Shown: positions 1 through 10,097, counted from the stretch's first letter. The stretch is 64,000 bases of DNA from an uncultured Erythrobacter sp. (GCF_958304185.1 NZ_OY284433.1:186001-250000); one strand, 5' to 3'. A program made the numbers and translations. The notes: a model not told the origin generated them from the sequence alone.

Positions 1-154
1 CGTGTTCGACCTCGAAGCAGCCTTCCTGTTCCCCTGGGCGGTGAGCCTGGGTGAGACGGGCTGGGTGGGCTGGAGCGGCATGATGGTGTTCCTGTTCATC
101 CTCGCCGTCGGGCTTGCTTATGAATGGAAGAAAGGGGCGTTGGACTGGGAATGA
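1..154 (+). CDS. nuoA: NADH-quinone oxidoreductase subunit A, C-terminal part
   Basis: Only the last ~50 codons are present; the gene runs off the left edge, with the reading frame starting at base 2. It is a small membrane subunit of respiratory complex I that helps form the quinone-site region. The visible part has the family's [12 protein letters not shown] segment, a transmembrane helix ([16 protein letters not shown]) and a short charged tail ending in WKKGALDWE, as in alphaproteobacterial NuoA. Its stop overlaps the nuoB start in an ATGA, as expected for translational coupling in the nuo operon. The identification is firm despite truncation. Confidence 0.95.
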   Translation, partial: VFDLEAAFLFPWAVSLGETGWVGWSGMMVFLFILAVGLAYEWKKGALDWE

Positions 155-729
155 ATACCATCGTTACTCCTCCCCAAGGATTGCCCGATATTTCCGCGCT
201 GACCACCGCCGCTGGCGGTGAGGTGCGGCAGCCGGACGCGTCCTATTTCACCGCGATGCAGACCGAGGTGAATGACAAGGGTTTCCTTGTCACCTCGACC
301 GAGGACCTGTTCCAATGGGCGCGCACCGGATCGCTGTGGTGGATGACCTTCGGGCTCGCCTGCTGCGCGGTCGAGATGATCCACGTCAACATGCCGCGTT
401 ATGACATGGAGCGCTTCGGCGCGGCCCCGCGCGCCTCCCCGCGCCAGTCGGACGTGATGATCGTCGCCGGAACGCTGTGCAACAAGATGGCCCCGGCGCT
501 GCGCAAGGTCTATGACCAGATGTCCGATCCCAAATATGTGATCAGCATGGGCAGCTGCGCCAATGGCGGCGGCTATTACCACTATTCCTATTCCGTTGTG
601 CGTGGCTGTGACCGGATCGTGCCGGTCGACATCTACGTTCCCGGTTGCCCGCCGACCGCCGAGGCGCTGCTTTACGGCGTCATGCAGTTGCAGCGGAAGA
701 TCCGCCGCGTGGGGACGATTGAGCGGTGA
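151..729 (+). CDS. nuoB: NADH-quinone oxidoreductase subunit B
   Basis: NuoB is the peripheral-arm subunit that binds cluster N2, the last iron-sulphur centre before ubiquinone. The tandem cysteines of [10 protein letters not shown], the [11 protein letters not shown] segment, the [17 protein letters not shown] segment and the VPGCPP motif supply the [4Fe-4S] ligands. I chose the ATG at 151 (192 aa) because it overlaps the nuoA stop in an ATGA and gives the usual N-terminus; an upstream in-frame ATG at 124 would lie inside nuoA. It overlaps the next gene by 4 nt. Confidence 0.97.
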   Translation: MNTIVTPPQGLPDISALTTAAGGEVRQPDASYFTAMQTEVNDKGFLVTSTEDLFQWARTGSLWWMTFGLACCAVEMIHVNMPRYDMERFGAAPRASPRQSDVMIVAGTLCNKMAPALRKVYDQMSDPKYVISMGSCANGGGYYHYSYSVVRGCDRIVPVDIYVPGCPPTAEALLYGVMQLQRKIRRVGTIER

Positions 730-971
730 TTAAGTACTTGCTTGTGGAGCCGCTGTTTGCGGCGATCTTTATTGGCCTGTTCGTGGCAATCGTTTCCGCG
801 CTGATCTGGCTTGGTGAAGCGGCGGGCTGGTTGTCAGAATTTTGGGATAGCTACGGCGGGTTGGTCCTGCAATTGGGCGCTTGGGCCGTGGGCATCACTT
901 TTGTCCTCTTGGCATTTTTGCGACTGGTGGCGCTATTGTCCGGGGCGCTGACAAAGAAGGAATCGGAATGA
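726..971 (+). CDS. Small two-helix membrane protein inserted between nuoB and nuoC
   Basis: This 81-aa protein starts with GTG overlapping the nuoB stop (GTGA), and its own stop overlaps the nuoC ATG, so it is fully embedded in the operon. Two hydrophobic segments (about residues 9-30 and 45-72) flank a short loop, and the tail is charged (TKKESE). It is not one of the 14 conserved complex I subunits and I do not recognise a family. The DNA looks AT-richer than nuoB and nuoC, which hints at later acquisition or relaxed codon use. A role as a complex I accessory or assembly protein is inference from position only. Confidence 0.8.
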   Translation: MIKYLLVEPLFAAIFIGLFVAIVSALIWLGEAAGWLSEFWDSYGGLVLQLGAWAVGITFVLLAFLRLVALLSGALTKKESE

Positions 972-1750
972 TGGTGCACCATTCCGCCCCGAAATTCGCC
1001 TCGAATGAAGGCGTGATTGACGCGATCAGCGAAAGCATCAGCGTGTGGCTGATCGGTGCAGCCGAAGCCCACGGCGAAGTCAGCTTTCGCGTGAAACGCG
1101 ACGATATCGCCCGCGTGCTCCAAACATTGCGCGATGATCATGCTTATCAGCAGCTGATGGAGATTGCGGGCGTCGATTACCCCGACCGGGCCGAACGCTT
1201 CGAAGTCGTCTACATGCTCCAGAGCCTGACCAAGAACCACCGCGTGATGGTCAAATGTTCGGCGAGCGAAGACACGCCGGTGCCGACCGTCACCACGCTG
1301 TGGCCCAACGCAGGCTGGCTCGAACGCGAAGTGTTCGACATGTACGGCGTCACCTTTGCGGGCAACCCGGACCTGCGCCGCATCCTCACCGATTATGGCT
1401 TCGAAGGCCACCCGTTCCGCAAGGACTTCCCGATGACGGGCTACACCGAACTGCGTTACTCCGAGGAGGAAAAGCGGGTGGTGTATGAACCCGTCGAACT
1501 GGCGCAGGAAATGCGCAGCTTCGACTTCCTCAGCCCCTGGGAAGGCGCGGATTACGAACTGCCCGGCGATGAAAAATCGCGCGGTGCGCCGACGGTGAAT
1601 GATGTGAAGACCACGGAAAAGCCCAGTCAGACCGGGGCAGGTGCTGCGGCCAATGCCAACGCCGAGAAGCGTACTTCGGCTGCGCAGAAGGCTAGCACCC
1701 AAGACGCCCCCGGTGCGCCCGATCCCACCTCGAAGGAGGGCGGAAAGTGA
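968..1750 (+). CDS. nuoC: NADH-quinone oxidoreductase subunit C
   Basis: This 260-aa protein is the 30-kDa peripheral subunit. The core contains the signature [28 protein letters not shown] region (described here in parts: [28 protein letters not shown]). The C-terminal ~60 residues, after the [10 protein letters not shown] segment, are low-complexity and rich in Ala, Thr, Lys and Ser, an extension beyond the conserved domain. The chosen ATG at 968 overlaps the preceding stop in an ATGA; the next codon is also ATG (971). Its stop overlaps the nuoD GTG start. Confidence 0.96.
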   Translation: MMVHHSAPKFASNEGVIDAISESISVWLIGAAEAHGEVSFRVKRDDIARVLQTLRDDHAYQQLMEIAGVDYPDRAERFEVVYMLQSLTKNHRVMVKCSASEDTPVPTVTTLWPNAGWLEREVFDMYGVTFAGNPDLRRILTDYGFEGHPFRKDFPMTGYTELRYSEEEKRVVYEPVELAQEMRSFDFLSPWEGADYELPGDEKSRGAPTVNDVKTTEKPSQTGAGAAANANAEKRTSAAQKASTQDAPGAPDPTSKEGGK

Positions 1751-2958
1751 CCATGCAACGCGAAGAATCGCTCACCACCACGGGCGAGGTCATCTCCAAC
1801 TACACGATCAACTTCGGCCCCCAGCACCCGGCTGCGCACGGCGTGCTGCGGATGGTGATGGAGCTTGACGGCGAAGTGATCGAGCGGATCGATCCGCATA
1901 TCGGCCTGCTTCACCGTGGCACCGAAAAGCTGATCGAGCACAAGACCTACCTGCAAGCGCTGCCGTACTTCGACCGGCTCGATTACTGTTCGCCGCTGGC
2001 GATGGAGCACAGCTACGTGCTTGCCATCGAGAAGCTGCTGAACTTGGAAGTCCCGATCCGCGCGCAATATCTGCGCGTGCTGTTCGCCGAGCTGACCCGC
2101 ATCTGCAACCACATGCTCAACATGGGCGCACATATCCTTGATGTTGGCGCGTTCACGCCGAACCTGTGGATCATGGATCTGCGCGAAGATTGCCTCAATT
2201 TCTTCGAGCGGGCGAGCGGCGCGCGGATGCACTCTGCCTATTTCCGTCCGGGCGGCGTCCATCAGGACGTGCCGGAAAAGCTGCTGGTGGATATCGGCGA
2301 CTGGCTCGACAACCGCTTCTTCCAGCTTTTCGAAGACGCGATGAGCCTCGTCCTGGACAATCGCATCTTCAAGCAGCGCAATGTCGATATCGCCATCGTC
2401 AGCCGCGAGGACGCGATTGCCTGGGGCTTCTCCGGCCCGATGATCCGTGCGGCGGGCATCCCGTGGGATCTGCGCAAGAGTCAGCCCTATGACGTCTATG
2501 ACCGGATGGAATTCGACATTCCGGTCGGCACCAATTCGGACTGCTATGACCGCTTCATGGTGCGCGTGAAGGAAGTTTACGAAAGCGCCAAGATCATCCG
2601 CCAGTGCCTGCGCGATATGCCGCAGGGACCGATTGCGAGCGCCGACGGCAAGGTCTCTCCGCCCAAGCGCGGCGAGATGAAGCAGTCGATGGAAAGCCTG
2701 ATCCACCACTTCAAGCTCTACACCGAAGGCTTCCACGTGCCTGCGGGCGAAGTTTACGTGGCGACCGAAAGCCCCAAGGGCGAGTTCGGCGTCTATCTCG
2801 TCAGTGACGGCACCAACAAACCGTACCGCTGCAAGATCCGCCCTACGGCCTTCTCGCACCTTCAGGCGATGGACTTTATGTGCAAAGGCCACATGCTGCC
2901 CGACGCGACCGCCATTCTCGGCGCGATCGATGTGGTGTTCGGGGAGTGCGACCGGTGA
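1747..2958 (+). CDS. nuoD: NADH-quinone oxidoreductase subunit D
   Basis: NuoD is the 49-kDa peripheral subunit that lines the ubiquinone pocket with NuoB. The 403-aa length is typical. Seen motifs are [14 protein letters not shown] near the N-terminus (quinone headgroup loop), [25 protein letters not shown], and the C-terminal [15 protein letters not shown] and [12 protein letters not shown]. The GTG at 1747 overlaps the nuoC stop; an ATG two codons later (1753) is an equally possible start. Confidence 0.97.
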   Translation: MTMQREESLTTTGEVISNYTINFGPQHPAAHGVLRMVMELDGEVIERIDPHIGLLHRGTEKLIEHKTYLQALPYFDRLDYCSPLAMEHSYVLAIEKLLNLEVPIRAQYLRVLFAELTRICNHMLNMGAHILDVGAFTPNLWIMDLREDCLNFFERASGARMHSAYFRPGGVHQDVPEKLLVDIGDWLDNRFFQLFEDAMSLVLDNRIFKQRNVDIAIVSREDAIAWGFSGPMIRAAGIPWDLRKSQPYDVYDRMEFDIPVGTNSDCYDRFMVRVKEVYESAKIIRQCLRDMPQGPIASADGKVSPPKRGEMKQSMESLIHHFKLYTEGFHVPAGEVYVATESPKGEFGVYLVSDGTNKPYRCKIRPTAFSHLQAMDFMCKGHMLPDATAILGAIDVVFGECDR

Positions 2959-3305
2959 GCAATCTCGATACCGCCAAGGCCATGATCGACGCCTACAACG
3001 CGCAAGATGTCGACGCCTATGTCGCGTTCATGACTCACAGCGCTTGCGAGGCCAATTATCGCGGCGATGTCGTCCGGGAAGGCAAGGAAGGCACCCGCGC
3101 AGGGCTGGCCGCAGCCTTTACGCGCTGGCCGCAGAACCTTGCCGAAATCCGTGATGCGCAGGCCATCGGCAATTATGTGCTGATGCGCGAGCATGTGACG
3201 CGCGGCCCGGCAACCGATGGATCGCCATTGGTTGAACCGTTCGATGTCGTCGCCGTCTATTCCTTCGAGGGCGACAAGTGCTCTCGCGTGGAGTTCATCC
3301 GCTAA
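2955..3305 (+). CDS. SnoaL/NTF2-like small protein between nuoD and nuoE
   Basis: This 116-aa protein starts with GTG overlapping the nuoD stop (GTGA), and its TAA overlaps the nuoE ATG (TAATG). The pattern, an N-terminal helix ([21 protein letters not shown]) then beta-rich stretches ending in [19 protein letters not shown], is typical of the nuclear-transport-factor-2-like/SnoaL fold with a cone-shaped pocket. No specific catalytic activity can be assigned. Such folds are not conserved complex I subunits, so any link to quinone or NADH chemistry is inference from the coupled position. Confidence 0.8.
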   Translation: MSNLDTAKAMIDAYNAQDVDAYVAFMTHSACEANYRGDVVREGKEGTRAGLAAAFTRWPQNLAEIRDAQAIGNYVLMREHVTRGPATDGSPLVEPFDVVAVYSFEGDKCSRVEFIR

Positions 3306-3973
3306 TGGCTGACCGTACCCCCGCTCCCGACACCCCCGAACTGCGCGCCCGCTGGAGCGCGTTCGCGTGGACGCCGGAGAACAAGAAAACCGCCGACTGG
3401 CACATTGCCAAATATCCCGAAGGGCGTCAGCGCTCGGCGGTGATGCCGCTGCTCGATCTCGCCCAGCGGCAGGTCGGCACGGAGACCGATACGCAGGGCT
3501 GGTTGCCGCTGCCGGTGATCGAATATGTCGCGGCCTATCTCGGGATGCCGGTGATCCGCGTGCTCGAAGTCGCCAGCTTCTACTTCATGTATAACCTCAG
3601 GCCCGTGGGCAAATTCCACGTGCAGGTGTGCGGCACCACGCCCTGTATGCTGCGCGGCTCGGACGACATCATCGCCGCTTGCAAGAAGCGCGGGATGGAG
3701 AAGGGCCACGTTTCGGCCGATGGGTTGTGGACTCTCACCGAAGTCGAATGCATGGGCAATTGCGCCACCGCGCCGATGGTCCAGATCAACGACGACAATT
3801 ACGAAGACCTGACGCCTGAACGCCTTGACGCGGTGCTCGATGCGCTGGCAGCGGGCGAGACGCCCAAGGCCGGTACGCAGGAGCCGGGGCGGCACACGTC
3901 TGAGCCTTCGGGCGGGCCGACTACGCTCAAGGACATGGTCAGCGCCAATCACGATTATCGGGGCGAGTGGTGA
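3305..3973 (+). CDS. nuoE: NADH-quinone oxidoreductase subunit E
   Basis: NuoE is the 24-kDa subunit holding the [2Fe-2S] cluster N1a in the NADH-dehydrogenase module, next to NuoF. The four ligands appear as CGTTPC (two Cys) and ECMGNC (two Cys). The N-terminal helical bundle includes SAVMPLLDLAQRQ. The 222-aa form starting at ATG 3305 is used because it overlaps the preceding TAA. The last ~40 residues (Pro, Gly, Thr rich) form an alphaproteobacterial-type tail. The stop overlaps the next GTG start. Confidence 0.97.
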   Translation: MADRTPAPDTPELRARWSAFAWTPENKKTADWHIAKYPEGRQRSAVMPLLDLAQRQVGTETDTQGWLPLPVIEYVAAYLGMPVIRVLEVASFYFMYNLRPVGKFHVQVCGTTPCMLRGSDDIIAACKKRGMEKGHVSADGLWTLTEVECMGNCATAPMVQINDDNYEDLTPERLDAVLDALAAGETPKAGTQEPGRHTSEPSGGPTTLKDMVSANHDYRGEW

Positions 3974-4113
3974 CCGCAGTCGTCTCCATCTTCGGCGCGC
4001 TGCTGCTGGCCTTCATCGCCTACAAGGTCTTGATGGGTCTGGTGCGCGTGGGCGTGATCCTGCTGATCATCGCAGTGCTCGCGGGCCTGTGGCAGTCGGG
4101 AGCGATCGGATGA
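3970..4113 (+). CDS. 47-aa membrane microprotein in the nuoE-nuoF gap
   Basis: A short frame starts with GTG overlapping the nuoE stop and ends in a TGA overlapping the ATG of the next small gene. The product is almost entirely hydrophobic: two helices (about residues 4-21 and 24-41) joined by a short turn, ending WQSGAIG. No family is recognised. The evidence that it is coding is the double 4-nt overlap, which matches the style of the whole operon, and the clean membrane profile. Function unknown. Confidence 0.6.
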   Translation: MTAVVSIFGALLLAFIAYKVLMGLVRVGVILLIIAVLAGLWQSGAIG

Positions 4114-4298
4114 ACCCGGTGACGCTTCTGCTTGCCATCCTCGGCCTGGGCGGCTTCGCGCTGGGCGCGATATTGACCGTGACCGGGCCGCTGGAAATGG
4201 GCGTGATCGTGATGGGTCTGGGCCTTGTGTTTCAAGTGATTTCGCTGGTGCGCATCAAGCGCGCCAAACAAAGGGATGGCAGCAATGCTGGCGGATAA
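4110..4298 (+). CDS. 62-aa membrane protein in the nuoE-nuoF gap
   Basis: This ATG-started frame overlaps the preceding microprotein by 4 nt and the start of nuoF by about 14 nt. The product has two transmembrane segments (about residues 4-24 and 29-47), then a basic tail ([15 protein letters not shown]), which predicts a cytoplasmic C-terminus. It is not a conserved complex I subunit and I do not recognise the family. Together with the upstream 47-aa frame it forms a tandem pair of membrane microproteins in the NADH-module part of the operon. Confidence 0.65.
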   Translation: MNPVTLLLAILGLGGFALGAILTVTGPLEMGVIVMGLGLVFQVISLVRIKRAKQRDGSNAGG

Positions 4299-5577
4299 GG
4301 ACCGCATCTTCACCAACGTCTACGGCTTCCAGGACTGGGGCCTGAAGGCAGCGCAGGCGCGCGGCGATTGGGACGATACCAAGGCGCTGCTCGCGCGGGG
4401 GCCGGAAGCGATCATCGAGGAAATGAAGGCCAGCGGTCTGCGCGGCCGGGGCGGGGCGGGCTTCCCGACCGGGCTCAAGTGGTCCTTCATGCCCAAGGAA
4501 TCGCGCGACGGCCGTCCGAGCTTCCTCGTCATCAACGCCGACGAATCCGAACCCGGTTCCTGCAAGGACCGCGAGATCCTGCGTCACGATCCGCATAAGC
4601 TGGTAGAGGGCGCGCTGGTCGCCGGCTTCGCGATGCGTGCCCGGGCGGCTTATATCTACGTGCGCGGCGAATACATCCGTGAGGCCGAAAGACTTCAGGC
4701 GGCGATCCTTCAGGCTTACGACGCCGGCTTGATCGGCAAGAACGCCTGCGGTTCGGGCTACGATTTCGATGTCTTCATGCATCGCGGCGCGGGGGCTTAC
4801 ATCTGCGGTGAAGAAACCGCGATGATCGAGAGCCTTGAAGGCAAAAAGGGCCAGCCGCGCCTGAAGCCCCCCTTCCCGGCGGGCGCTGGCCTTTATGGCT
4901 GCCCGACCACGGTCAACAATGTCGAGAGTATCGCGGTCGCGCCGACGATTTTGCGGCGCGGTGCTACGTGGTTCTCGAGCTTCGGGCGCGAGAACAACAA
5001 GGGCACCAAGCTGTTCCAGATTTCGGGCCACGTGAACAAGCCCTGCGTCGTCGAGGAATCGATGAGCATCCCCTTCGAGGAGCTCATCGAGAAGCACTGC
5101 GGCGGCATTCGCGGCGGGTGGGACAATCTGCTCGCGGTGATCCCGGGTGGTTCCTCGGTGCCGCTGGTACCCGCCGCGCAGATCCGCAACGCGCCGATGG
5201 ATTTCGACGGGCTGAAGGAACTGGGCTCCGGCCTCGGCACGGCGGCGGTGATTGTCATGGACAAGTCGACCGACATCGTCCGCGCGATCAGCCGTCTCAG
5301 CTATTTCTACAAGCACGAAAGCTGCGGCCAGTGCACCCCCTGCCGCGAAGGCACGGGCTGGATGTGGCGCATGATGGAGCGCCTGCGCACCGGCGACGCC
5401 GCGATCGAGGAGATCGACATGCTTCAGGAAGTCACCAAGCAGGTCGAAGGCCACACCATCTGCGCGCTGGGCGATGCGGCGGCGTGGCCGATCCAGGGGC
5501 TGATCCGCCATTTCCGCCCCGAGCTTGAGCGGCGGATCCACGAGCACAATGCTAGGTTCGCGGAGGCGGCGGAGTGA
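4285..5577 (+). CDS. nuoF: NADH-quinone oxidoreductase subunit F (NADH- and FMN-binding)
   Basis: NuoF is the 51-kDa subunit that oxidises NADH, passes electrons to FMN and then to the [4Fe-4S] cluster N3. Seen: [16 protein letters not shown] (FMN/NADH glycine-rich loop), [21 protein letters not shown], and cluster ligands in [14 protein letters not shown] plus a later Cys in [13 protein letters not shown] start at ATG 4285 (430 aa), where an AAGGG at 4271-4275 sits at normal ribosome-binding distance; ATG 4276 in the same frame is too close to it. A repeat-bearing 117-bp gap follows. Confidence 0.96.
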   Translation: MLADKDRIFTNVYGFQDWGLKAAQARGDWDDTKALLARGPEAIIEEMKASGLRGRGGAGFPTGLKWSFMPKESRDGRPSFLVINADESEPGSCKDREILRHDPHKLVEGALVAGFAMRARAAYIYVRGEYIREAERLQAAILQAYDAGLIGKNACGSGYDFDVFMHRGAGAYICGEETAMIESLEGKKGQPRLKPPFPAGAGLYGCPTTVNNVESIAVAPTILRRGATWFSSFGRENNKGTKLFQISGHVNKPCVVEESMSIPFEELIEKHCGGIRGGWDNLLAVIPGGSSVPLVPAAQIRNAPMDFDGLKELGSGLGTAAVIVMDKSTDIVRAISRLSYFYKHESCGQCTPCREGTGWMWRMMERLRTGDAAIEEIDMLQEVTKQVEGHTICALGDAAAWPIQGLIRHFRPELERRIHEHNARFAEAAE

Positions 5578-5594
5578 ACCTGCCCTTCCACCTT

Positions 5595-5685
5595 CGTCAC
5601 CCTGAACTTGTTTCAGGGCCCATTTCTCAGTTCGCTCTGTCGGCCCCTGGGGTGCGATGGATGCTGAAACAAGTTCAGCATGACG
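5595..5685. repeat. Palindromic dispersed-repeat element between nuoF and nuoG
   Basis: Two imperfect inverted copies of a ~28-bp arm lie at 5595-5622 and 5658-5685. Each begins or ends with CGTCA/TGACG, and each arm is itself a near palindrome around CTGAACTTGTTTCAG. This is the type of element that litters sphingomonad intergenic regions (established for the group from general experience; copy number here is not visible). It fills most of the nuoF-nuoG gap and its right arm contains an in-frame ATG (5680) that could be mistaken for the nuoG start. Confidence 0.85.
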
Positions 5686-5694
5686 GAGTGTGTT

Positions 5695-7710
5695 GTGCCT
5701 AAAGTCACCGTAGACGGTCAGGAAATCGAAGTCCCGGCGGGCGCGACTGTGCTTCAGGCGTGCGAGCTGGCGGGCAAGGAAATCCCGCGCTTCTGCTATC
5801 ACGAGCGGCTCAGCATAGCGGGCAATTGCCGCATGTGTCTGGTCGAGGTGAAGCCCGGGCCGCCCAAGCCGCAGGCTAGCTGTGCGCTACCGGCCAGCGA
5901 AGGTCAGGAAATCCGCACCGACTCCCCGATGGTCAAGAAGGCCCGCGAGGGGGTGATGGAGTTCCTGCTCATCAACCACCCGCTCGATTGCCCAATCTGC
6001 GATCAGGGCGGCGAGTGCGACTTGCAGGATCAGGCGGTTGCCTATGGCCGCGGCGGCTCGCGCTATCACGAGAACAAGCGCGCGGTGACCGAGAAGTACA
6101 TGGGCCCGCTGATCAAGACGATCATGACCCGCTGCATTCACTGCACCCGCTGCGTGCGTTTCTCGGAAGAGATCGCCGGCGTGGACGAGATCGGCGCGCT
6201 GTATCGCGGCGAGGATATGCAGATCACGACCTATCTCGAACAGGCTGCGGCGCATGAACTCAGCGCCAATGTGATCGACCTGTGTCCGGTCGGCGCGCTG
6301 ACCTCGCGGCCCTATGCGTTCGAGGCGCGGCCTTGGGAGCTGAAGAAGACCCTCAGCATCGACGTCTCCGACGCGGTGGGGGCGAACATCACGCTCCATT
6401 CCAAGGGCCGCGAAGTCATGCGCGCGCTGCCGCGCGTCAATGACGACGTCAATGAAGAGTGGCTGAGTGACAAGGGCCGCTATCAGGTCGACGGCCTCAC
6501 CAAGCGCCGCCTCGACCGCGTGTGGGTGCGCCGTGAGGGCAAGCTTCAGCCTGCCGAGTGGACCGAGGCTTTCGGGATGATCGCGGGCGCTCTGGAAGGC
6601 GACAAGTCTAGCATCGCGGCGGTGGCGGGCGATCTGCTCGATGCCGAGACCATGTTTGCCGCCAAGGCGCTGGTCAACGCCTGCGGCTCGAACCTCACCG
6701 AAGCGCGCCAGACCGGCATGACCTATGACGTGTCGAACCTCGCGGCAGTGAACTTCAACAGCACCTTCGCCGGGATCGAGACCGCCGATGCGATCCTGAT
6801 CGTGGGCAGCAATGTCCGCTGGGAAGCCGCGCTGCTCAACGTCCGCCTGCGCAAGGCGGTGAAGGCGGGGGCGAAGGTCTACATCATCGGGCCGGACTGG
6901 GAGCCGACCTATCCGGCGACCTTCCTCGGCTCAGACCTCAAGCTGCTGAACCGCATCCCCAAGGAATTGAGCGATGCGATGAAGAACGCCAAGCGCCCCG
7001 CCGTGATCCTCGGCGCGGCGGCGCTGGCCAAGGGCGCGCTTCCGGCGGGCCTGAAGCTGATCGACAAGTTCAACCTCGTGCGTGAGGGCTGGAACGGCTT
7101 CAACGTGCTGCACATTTCGGCGGCGCGCATGGCTTCGCTGATGCTCGGCTTCACGCTTCCGGGCGGGATGGGTGATATCGTTCAGGCCGCGCCCAAGGTG
7201 CTGCTCAGCCTCGGCGCGGACGAGATGGATTATGCGGCGTTTCCGAACAGCCTCAAGGTCTATATCGGCCACCACGGCGACAAGGGTGCGCATCACGCTG
7301 ACATCATCCTGCCGGGCGCATCCTATGCCGAGAAGGATGGGACTTACGTCAACGCCGAAGGCCGGGTGCAATTCGCCGAGAAGGCGGTCTTCGCCCCCGG
7401 CGACGCCCGCGAGGATTGGACGATCCTGCGCGCGCTGGCTGACGCACTGGGCGTCACCGTCGGCTTCGACAGCTTCGCCGCGTTGCAGGCCAAGATGATC
7501 GCCGCCGTCCCCCCGCTGGGCGAAGAGGGCCTCGCCGATTACGGCGCGCTGCCCAAGGCGGACTCGGCTGCGAAGTTCGAGGGCGAGCTTGCGGGCTATC
7601 CGATCAAGGACTTCTACCTCACCAACCCCATCGCCCGCGCGAGCGAGGTTATGCAGCGTTGTTCGGACGAGCTGTTGCACGGGGCCGATGTGAAGGAGGC
7701 TGCGGAATGA
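5695..7710 (+). CDS. nuoG: NADH-quinone oxidoreductase subunit G
   Basis: NuoG is the large iron-sulphur subunit of the NADH module. The N-terminus is a [2Fe-2S] ferredoxin domain ([15 protein letters not shown]), followed by the His/Cys cluster motif [17 protein letters not shown] and the CIHCTRC motif, then a molybdopterin-oxidoreductase-like domain without cofactor motifs. I choose GTG 5695 (671 aa): the product starts [15 protein letters not shown], as homologues do, and a GGAG at 5685-5688 is well placed. The in-frame ATG at 5680 lies in the repeat arm. Confidence 0.96.
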   Translation: MPKVTVDGQEIEVPAGATVLQACELAGKEIPRFCYHERLSIAGNCRMCLVEVKPGPPKPQASCALPASEGQEIRTDSPMVKKAREGVMEFLLINHPLDCPICDQGGECDLQDQAVAYGRGGSRYHENKRAVTEKYMGPLIKTIMTRCIHCTRCVRFSEEIAGVDEIGALYRGEDMQITTYLEQAAAHELSANVIDLCPVGALTSRPYAFEARPWELKKTLSIDVSDAVGANITLHSKGREVMRALPRVNDDVNEEWLSDKGRYQVDGLTKRRLDRVWVRREGKLQPAEWTEAFGMIAGALEGDKSSIAAVAGDLLDAETMFAAKALVNACGSNLTEARQTGMTYDVSNLAAVNFNSTFAGIETADAILIVGSNVRWEAALLNVRLRKAVKAGAKVYIIGPDWEPTYPATFLGSDLKLLNRIPKELSDAMKNAKRPAVILGAAALAKGALPAGLKLIDKFNLVREGWNGFNVLHISAARMASLMLGFTLPGGMGDIVQAAPKVLLSLGADEMDYAAFPNSLKVYIGHHGDKGAHHADIILPGASYAEKDGTYVNAEGRVQFAEKAVFAPGDAREDWTILRALADALGVTVGFDSFAALQAKMIAAVPPLGEEGLADYGALPKADSAAKFEGELAGYPIKDFYLTNPIARASEVMQRCSDELLHGADVKEAAE

Positions 7711-8840
7711 CCGCCTTCTTCCAATCCCTCGGCCTCAGCTACGAATGGGCCTGGACCGTTGCGACGCTGACCGGGATCATCGTGATCTCGCTGCTCGTCA
7801 TGTTCTCCGTAGCGATGGTGATCTATGTCGACCGCAAGGTGCTGGGTGCGATCATGATGCGGCGCGGGCCTAATGTGGTCGGGCCGTTTGGTTTGCTGCA
7901 ATCCTTCGCGGACGGTCTGAAGGTTTTCCTGCAGGAAACCATCATCCCGTCGGCCGCGAACAAGGGCATCTTCCTGCTCGCGCCGATCATCACCTTTACA
8001 GTCGCGCTGGCGGCATGGGCGGTGATCCCGTTCTCGGCGGGCGTGGTGCTGGCGGATATCAACGTGGGCCTGCTTTACATCCTCGCGATCTCCTCGATGG
8101 GGGTATACGGCGTGGTGATGAGCGGGTGGGCGTCGAACTCCAAATACCCGTTCTTCTCGGCGATGCGCGCCTCGGCGCAAATGATTTCCTACGAGGTGTC
8201 GATCGGCTTCGTGCTGGTGTGCGTGGTGCTGTTTGCAGGCACCTTCAACCTCAGCGGCATCGTCAATGCGCAGAAGGGCTTCGGACTTGGCGTCATCAAC
8301 GCCTATGTGGTGCACCCGCTACTGTTCCCGATGTGGGTGGTGTTCTTCATCTCCTCGCTCGCTGAAACCGCACGCGCGCCGTTCGACCTCACCGAGGCCG
8401 AGAGCGAGCTCGTCGCGGGTTACCAGACCGAATATTCCTCGATGAGCTTCGCGCTGTTCTGGCTCGGCGAGTACGCCAACATCCTGCTGATGTGCTCGCT
8501 GAACACGCTGCTGTTCTGGGGCGGGTGGCTGCCGCCGCTCGACATTCCGGTGCTTTACATGGTGCCGGGCATCATCTGGTTCCTGCTGAAGACCTTCGTG
8601 TTCTTCTTCATGTTCAGCTGGATCTGGGCGACCGTGCCGCGCTACCGTTACGACCAGCTCATGCGCCTCGGGTGGAAGGTGTTCCTGCCGATGAGCCTCG
8701 TGTTCGTTGCAGTCACCAGCGGGTACCTGATGGCGACGGGGCATTTTGAACGCTCGGTAGTGCCGACTGCGCCTGCGACCTCCACCGAAATCGTCCAAAC
8801 CACCCCTGCGCAGCCTGTCGCTGTGAGAGGCCAGTCATGA
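7707..8840 (+). CDS. nuoH: NADH-quinone oxidoreductase subunit H
   Basis: NuoH is the membrane subunit at the junction of the two arms; it forms much of the quinone channel. The 377-aa protein has about eight or nine transmembrane segments and the family motifs [46 protein letters not shown] (given here as shorter pieces [13 protein letters not shown] and [10 protein letters not shown]). The ATG at 7707 overlaps the nuoG stop. A hydrophilic tail ([18 protein letters not shown]) extends past the last helix. Confidence 0.97.
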   Translation: MTAFFQSLGLSYEWAWTVATLTGIIVISLLVMFSVAMVIYVDRKVLGAIMMRRGPNVVGPFGLLQSFADGLKVFLQETIIPSAANKGIFLLAPIITFTVALAAWAVIPFSAGVVLADINVGLLYILAISSMGVYGVVMSGWASNSKYPFFSAMRASAQMISYEVSIGFVLVCVVLFAGTFNLSGIVNAQKGFGLGVINAYVVHPLLFPMWVVFFISSLAETARAPFDLTEAESELVAGYQTEYSSMSFALFWLGEYANILLMCSLNTLLFWGGWLPPLDIPVLYMVPGIIWFLLKTFVFFFMFSWIWATVPRYRYDQLMRLGWKVFLPMSLVFVAVTSGYLMATGHFERSVVPTAPATSTEIVQTTPAQPVAVRGQS

Positions 8841-9325
8841 CCACCGTCTCCCACCTCATCAAGAGCTTCACCCTCTGGGAATTCCTCAAGGCGCACGCCT
8901 TGACGCTGAAGTATTTCTTCAAGCCCAAGGTGACGATCAACTACCCCTTCGAGAAGGCCCCGCTCTCGCCGCGCTTCCGCGGTGAGCACGCGCTGCGGCG
9001 CTATCCGAACGGCGAAGAACGCTGCATCGCGTGCAAGCTGTGCGAGGCCGTCTGTCCCGCGCAGGCGATCACCATCGAGAGCGAACCGCGTGAAGACGGC
9101 AGCCGCCGCACGACCCGTTATGACATCGACATGACCAAGTGCATCTATTGCGGCTTCTGTCAGGAAGCCTGTCCGGTGGATGCCATCGTCGAGGGGCCGA
9201 ATTTCGAATACGCCACCGAAACCCGCGAAGAGCTGCTCTACGACAAGGCCAAGCTGCTTTCGAATGGTGACAAGTGGGAACGGGCCATCGCGGCCAACCT
9301 TGAAGCCGACGCCCCCTACCGCTAG
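8837..9325 (+). CDS. nuoI: NADH-quinone oxidoreductase subunit I
   Basis: NuoI carries two [4Fe-4S] clusters (N6a and N6b) that lead electrons to N2. Both ferredoxin motifs are intact: [13 protein letters not shown] and [13 protein letters not shown]. The 162-aa length is standard. ATG 8837 overlaps the nuoH stop (ATGA). Unlike the rest of the operon, it is followed by a 148-bp non-coding gap before nuoJ. Confidence 0.97.
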   Translation: MTTVSHLIKSFTLWEFLKAHALTLKYFFKPKVTINYPFEKAPLSPRFRGEHALRRYPNGEERCIACKLCEAVCPAQAITIESEPREDGSRRTTRYDIDMTKCIYCGFCQEACPVDAIVEGPNFEYATETREELLYDKAKLLSNGDKWERAIAANLEADAPYR

Positions 9326-9473
9326 GGCGCGCCGGACGAGGGAATTGGGGTCAACGTAAATGCCGCCCCGGCACCGAGGGATCGGAACCGGGACGGAACT
9401 TGGACTAGGGATCACATTGCCGCTTTTTGAGCTCGGGCGCATGGCCGGGGCTGCTGATCGGCGGAGTAACGTC

Positions 9474-10097
9474 ATGATACAGGCCATCGCCTTCTATTTC
9501 TTCGCGACCATTGTTGTCGCCAGCGCCGTGATGGTCGTCATGGCGCGCAATCCCGTGCACTCAGTGCTGTGGCTGATCATGGCGTTCTTCAACGCGGCCG
9601 GCTTGATGGTGCTGGTGGGCGCGGAGTTCATCGCGATGTTGCTGGTGATCGTTTATGTCGGTGCGGTCGCGGTGCTGTTCCTGTTCGTGGTCATGATGCT
9701 CGACATCGATTTTGCCGCGATGCGCGCAGGGTTCAGCCGCAATGCGCCGCTGGGCCTGCTGATCGCAGCGGTGTTGCTGGCGGAGCTGCTGCTGGCAGTC
9801 GGCGCTTACGGCGCGGGCGGGCTCACGCTTGGCTCGCCCGATGGCAGCGCGATGCAAGGGGCGGACACCAGCAATATCGAAGCGCTCGGCGCGCTACTGT
9901 ATGGCCGCTACATCGTGCTGTTCGAGATCGCGGGGATCATCCTACTGGTCGCGATGATCGGCGCGATTGTGCTGACCTTCCAGCCGCCCAAGCCCGGCGC
10001 GCGCGCGCGGCAGGACGTGGGCAAGCAGATCCGCCGCCGTCCGGAGGACGCAACCGTCATGAAGAACCCGGAGATCGGGCAAGGGGTCGAATTGTGA
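9474..10097 (+). CDS. nuoJ: NADH-quinone oxidoreductase subunit J
   Basis: NuoJ is a membrane subunit with five helices, one with the pi-bulge thought to gate proton coupling. The N-terminal helix ([19 protein letters not shown]), the [12 protein letters not shown] segment and [20 protein letters not shown] are characteristic. The 207-aa form starts at ATG 9474, where CGGAG at 9461-9465 gives a ribosome-binding site; upstream extension to 9360 gives residues unlike the family. The hydrophilic tail is longer than in Escherichia coli. Confidence 0.95.
   Translation: MIQAIAFYFFATIVVASAVMVVMARNPVHSVLWLIMAFFNAAGLMVLVGAEFIAMLLVIVYVGAVAVLFLFVVMMLDIDFAAMRAGFSRNAPLGLLIAAVLLAELLLAVGAYGAGGLTLGSPDGSAMQGADTSNIEALGALLYGRYIVLFEIAGIILLVAMIGAIVLTFQPPKPGARARQDVGKQIRRRPEDATVMKNPEIGQGVEL

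Noticed and set aside
1627-2892. 421-aa open frame antisense to nuoC-nuoD
   Set aside because: It mirrors the codon pattern of nuoD in high-GC DNA, has His/Arg/Ala-biased composition and no recognisable domain.
4255-5802. 515-aa open frame antisense to nuoF
   Set aside because: It is antisense to nuoF and includes the typical translation of the palindromic repeat (HAELVSAS...LKQVQGDE), a known sign of a spurious frame.
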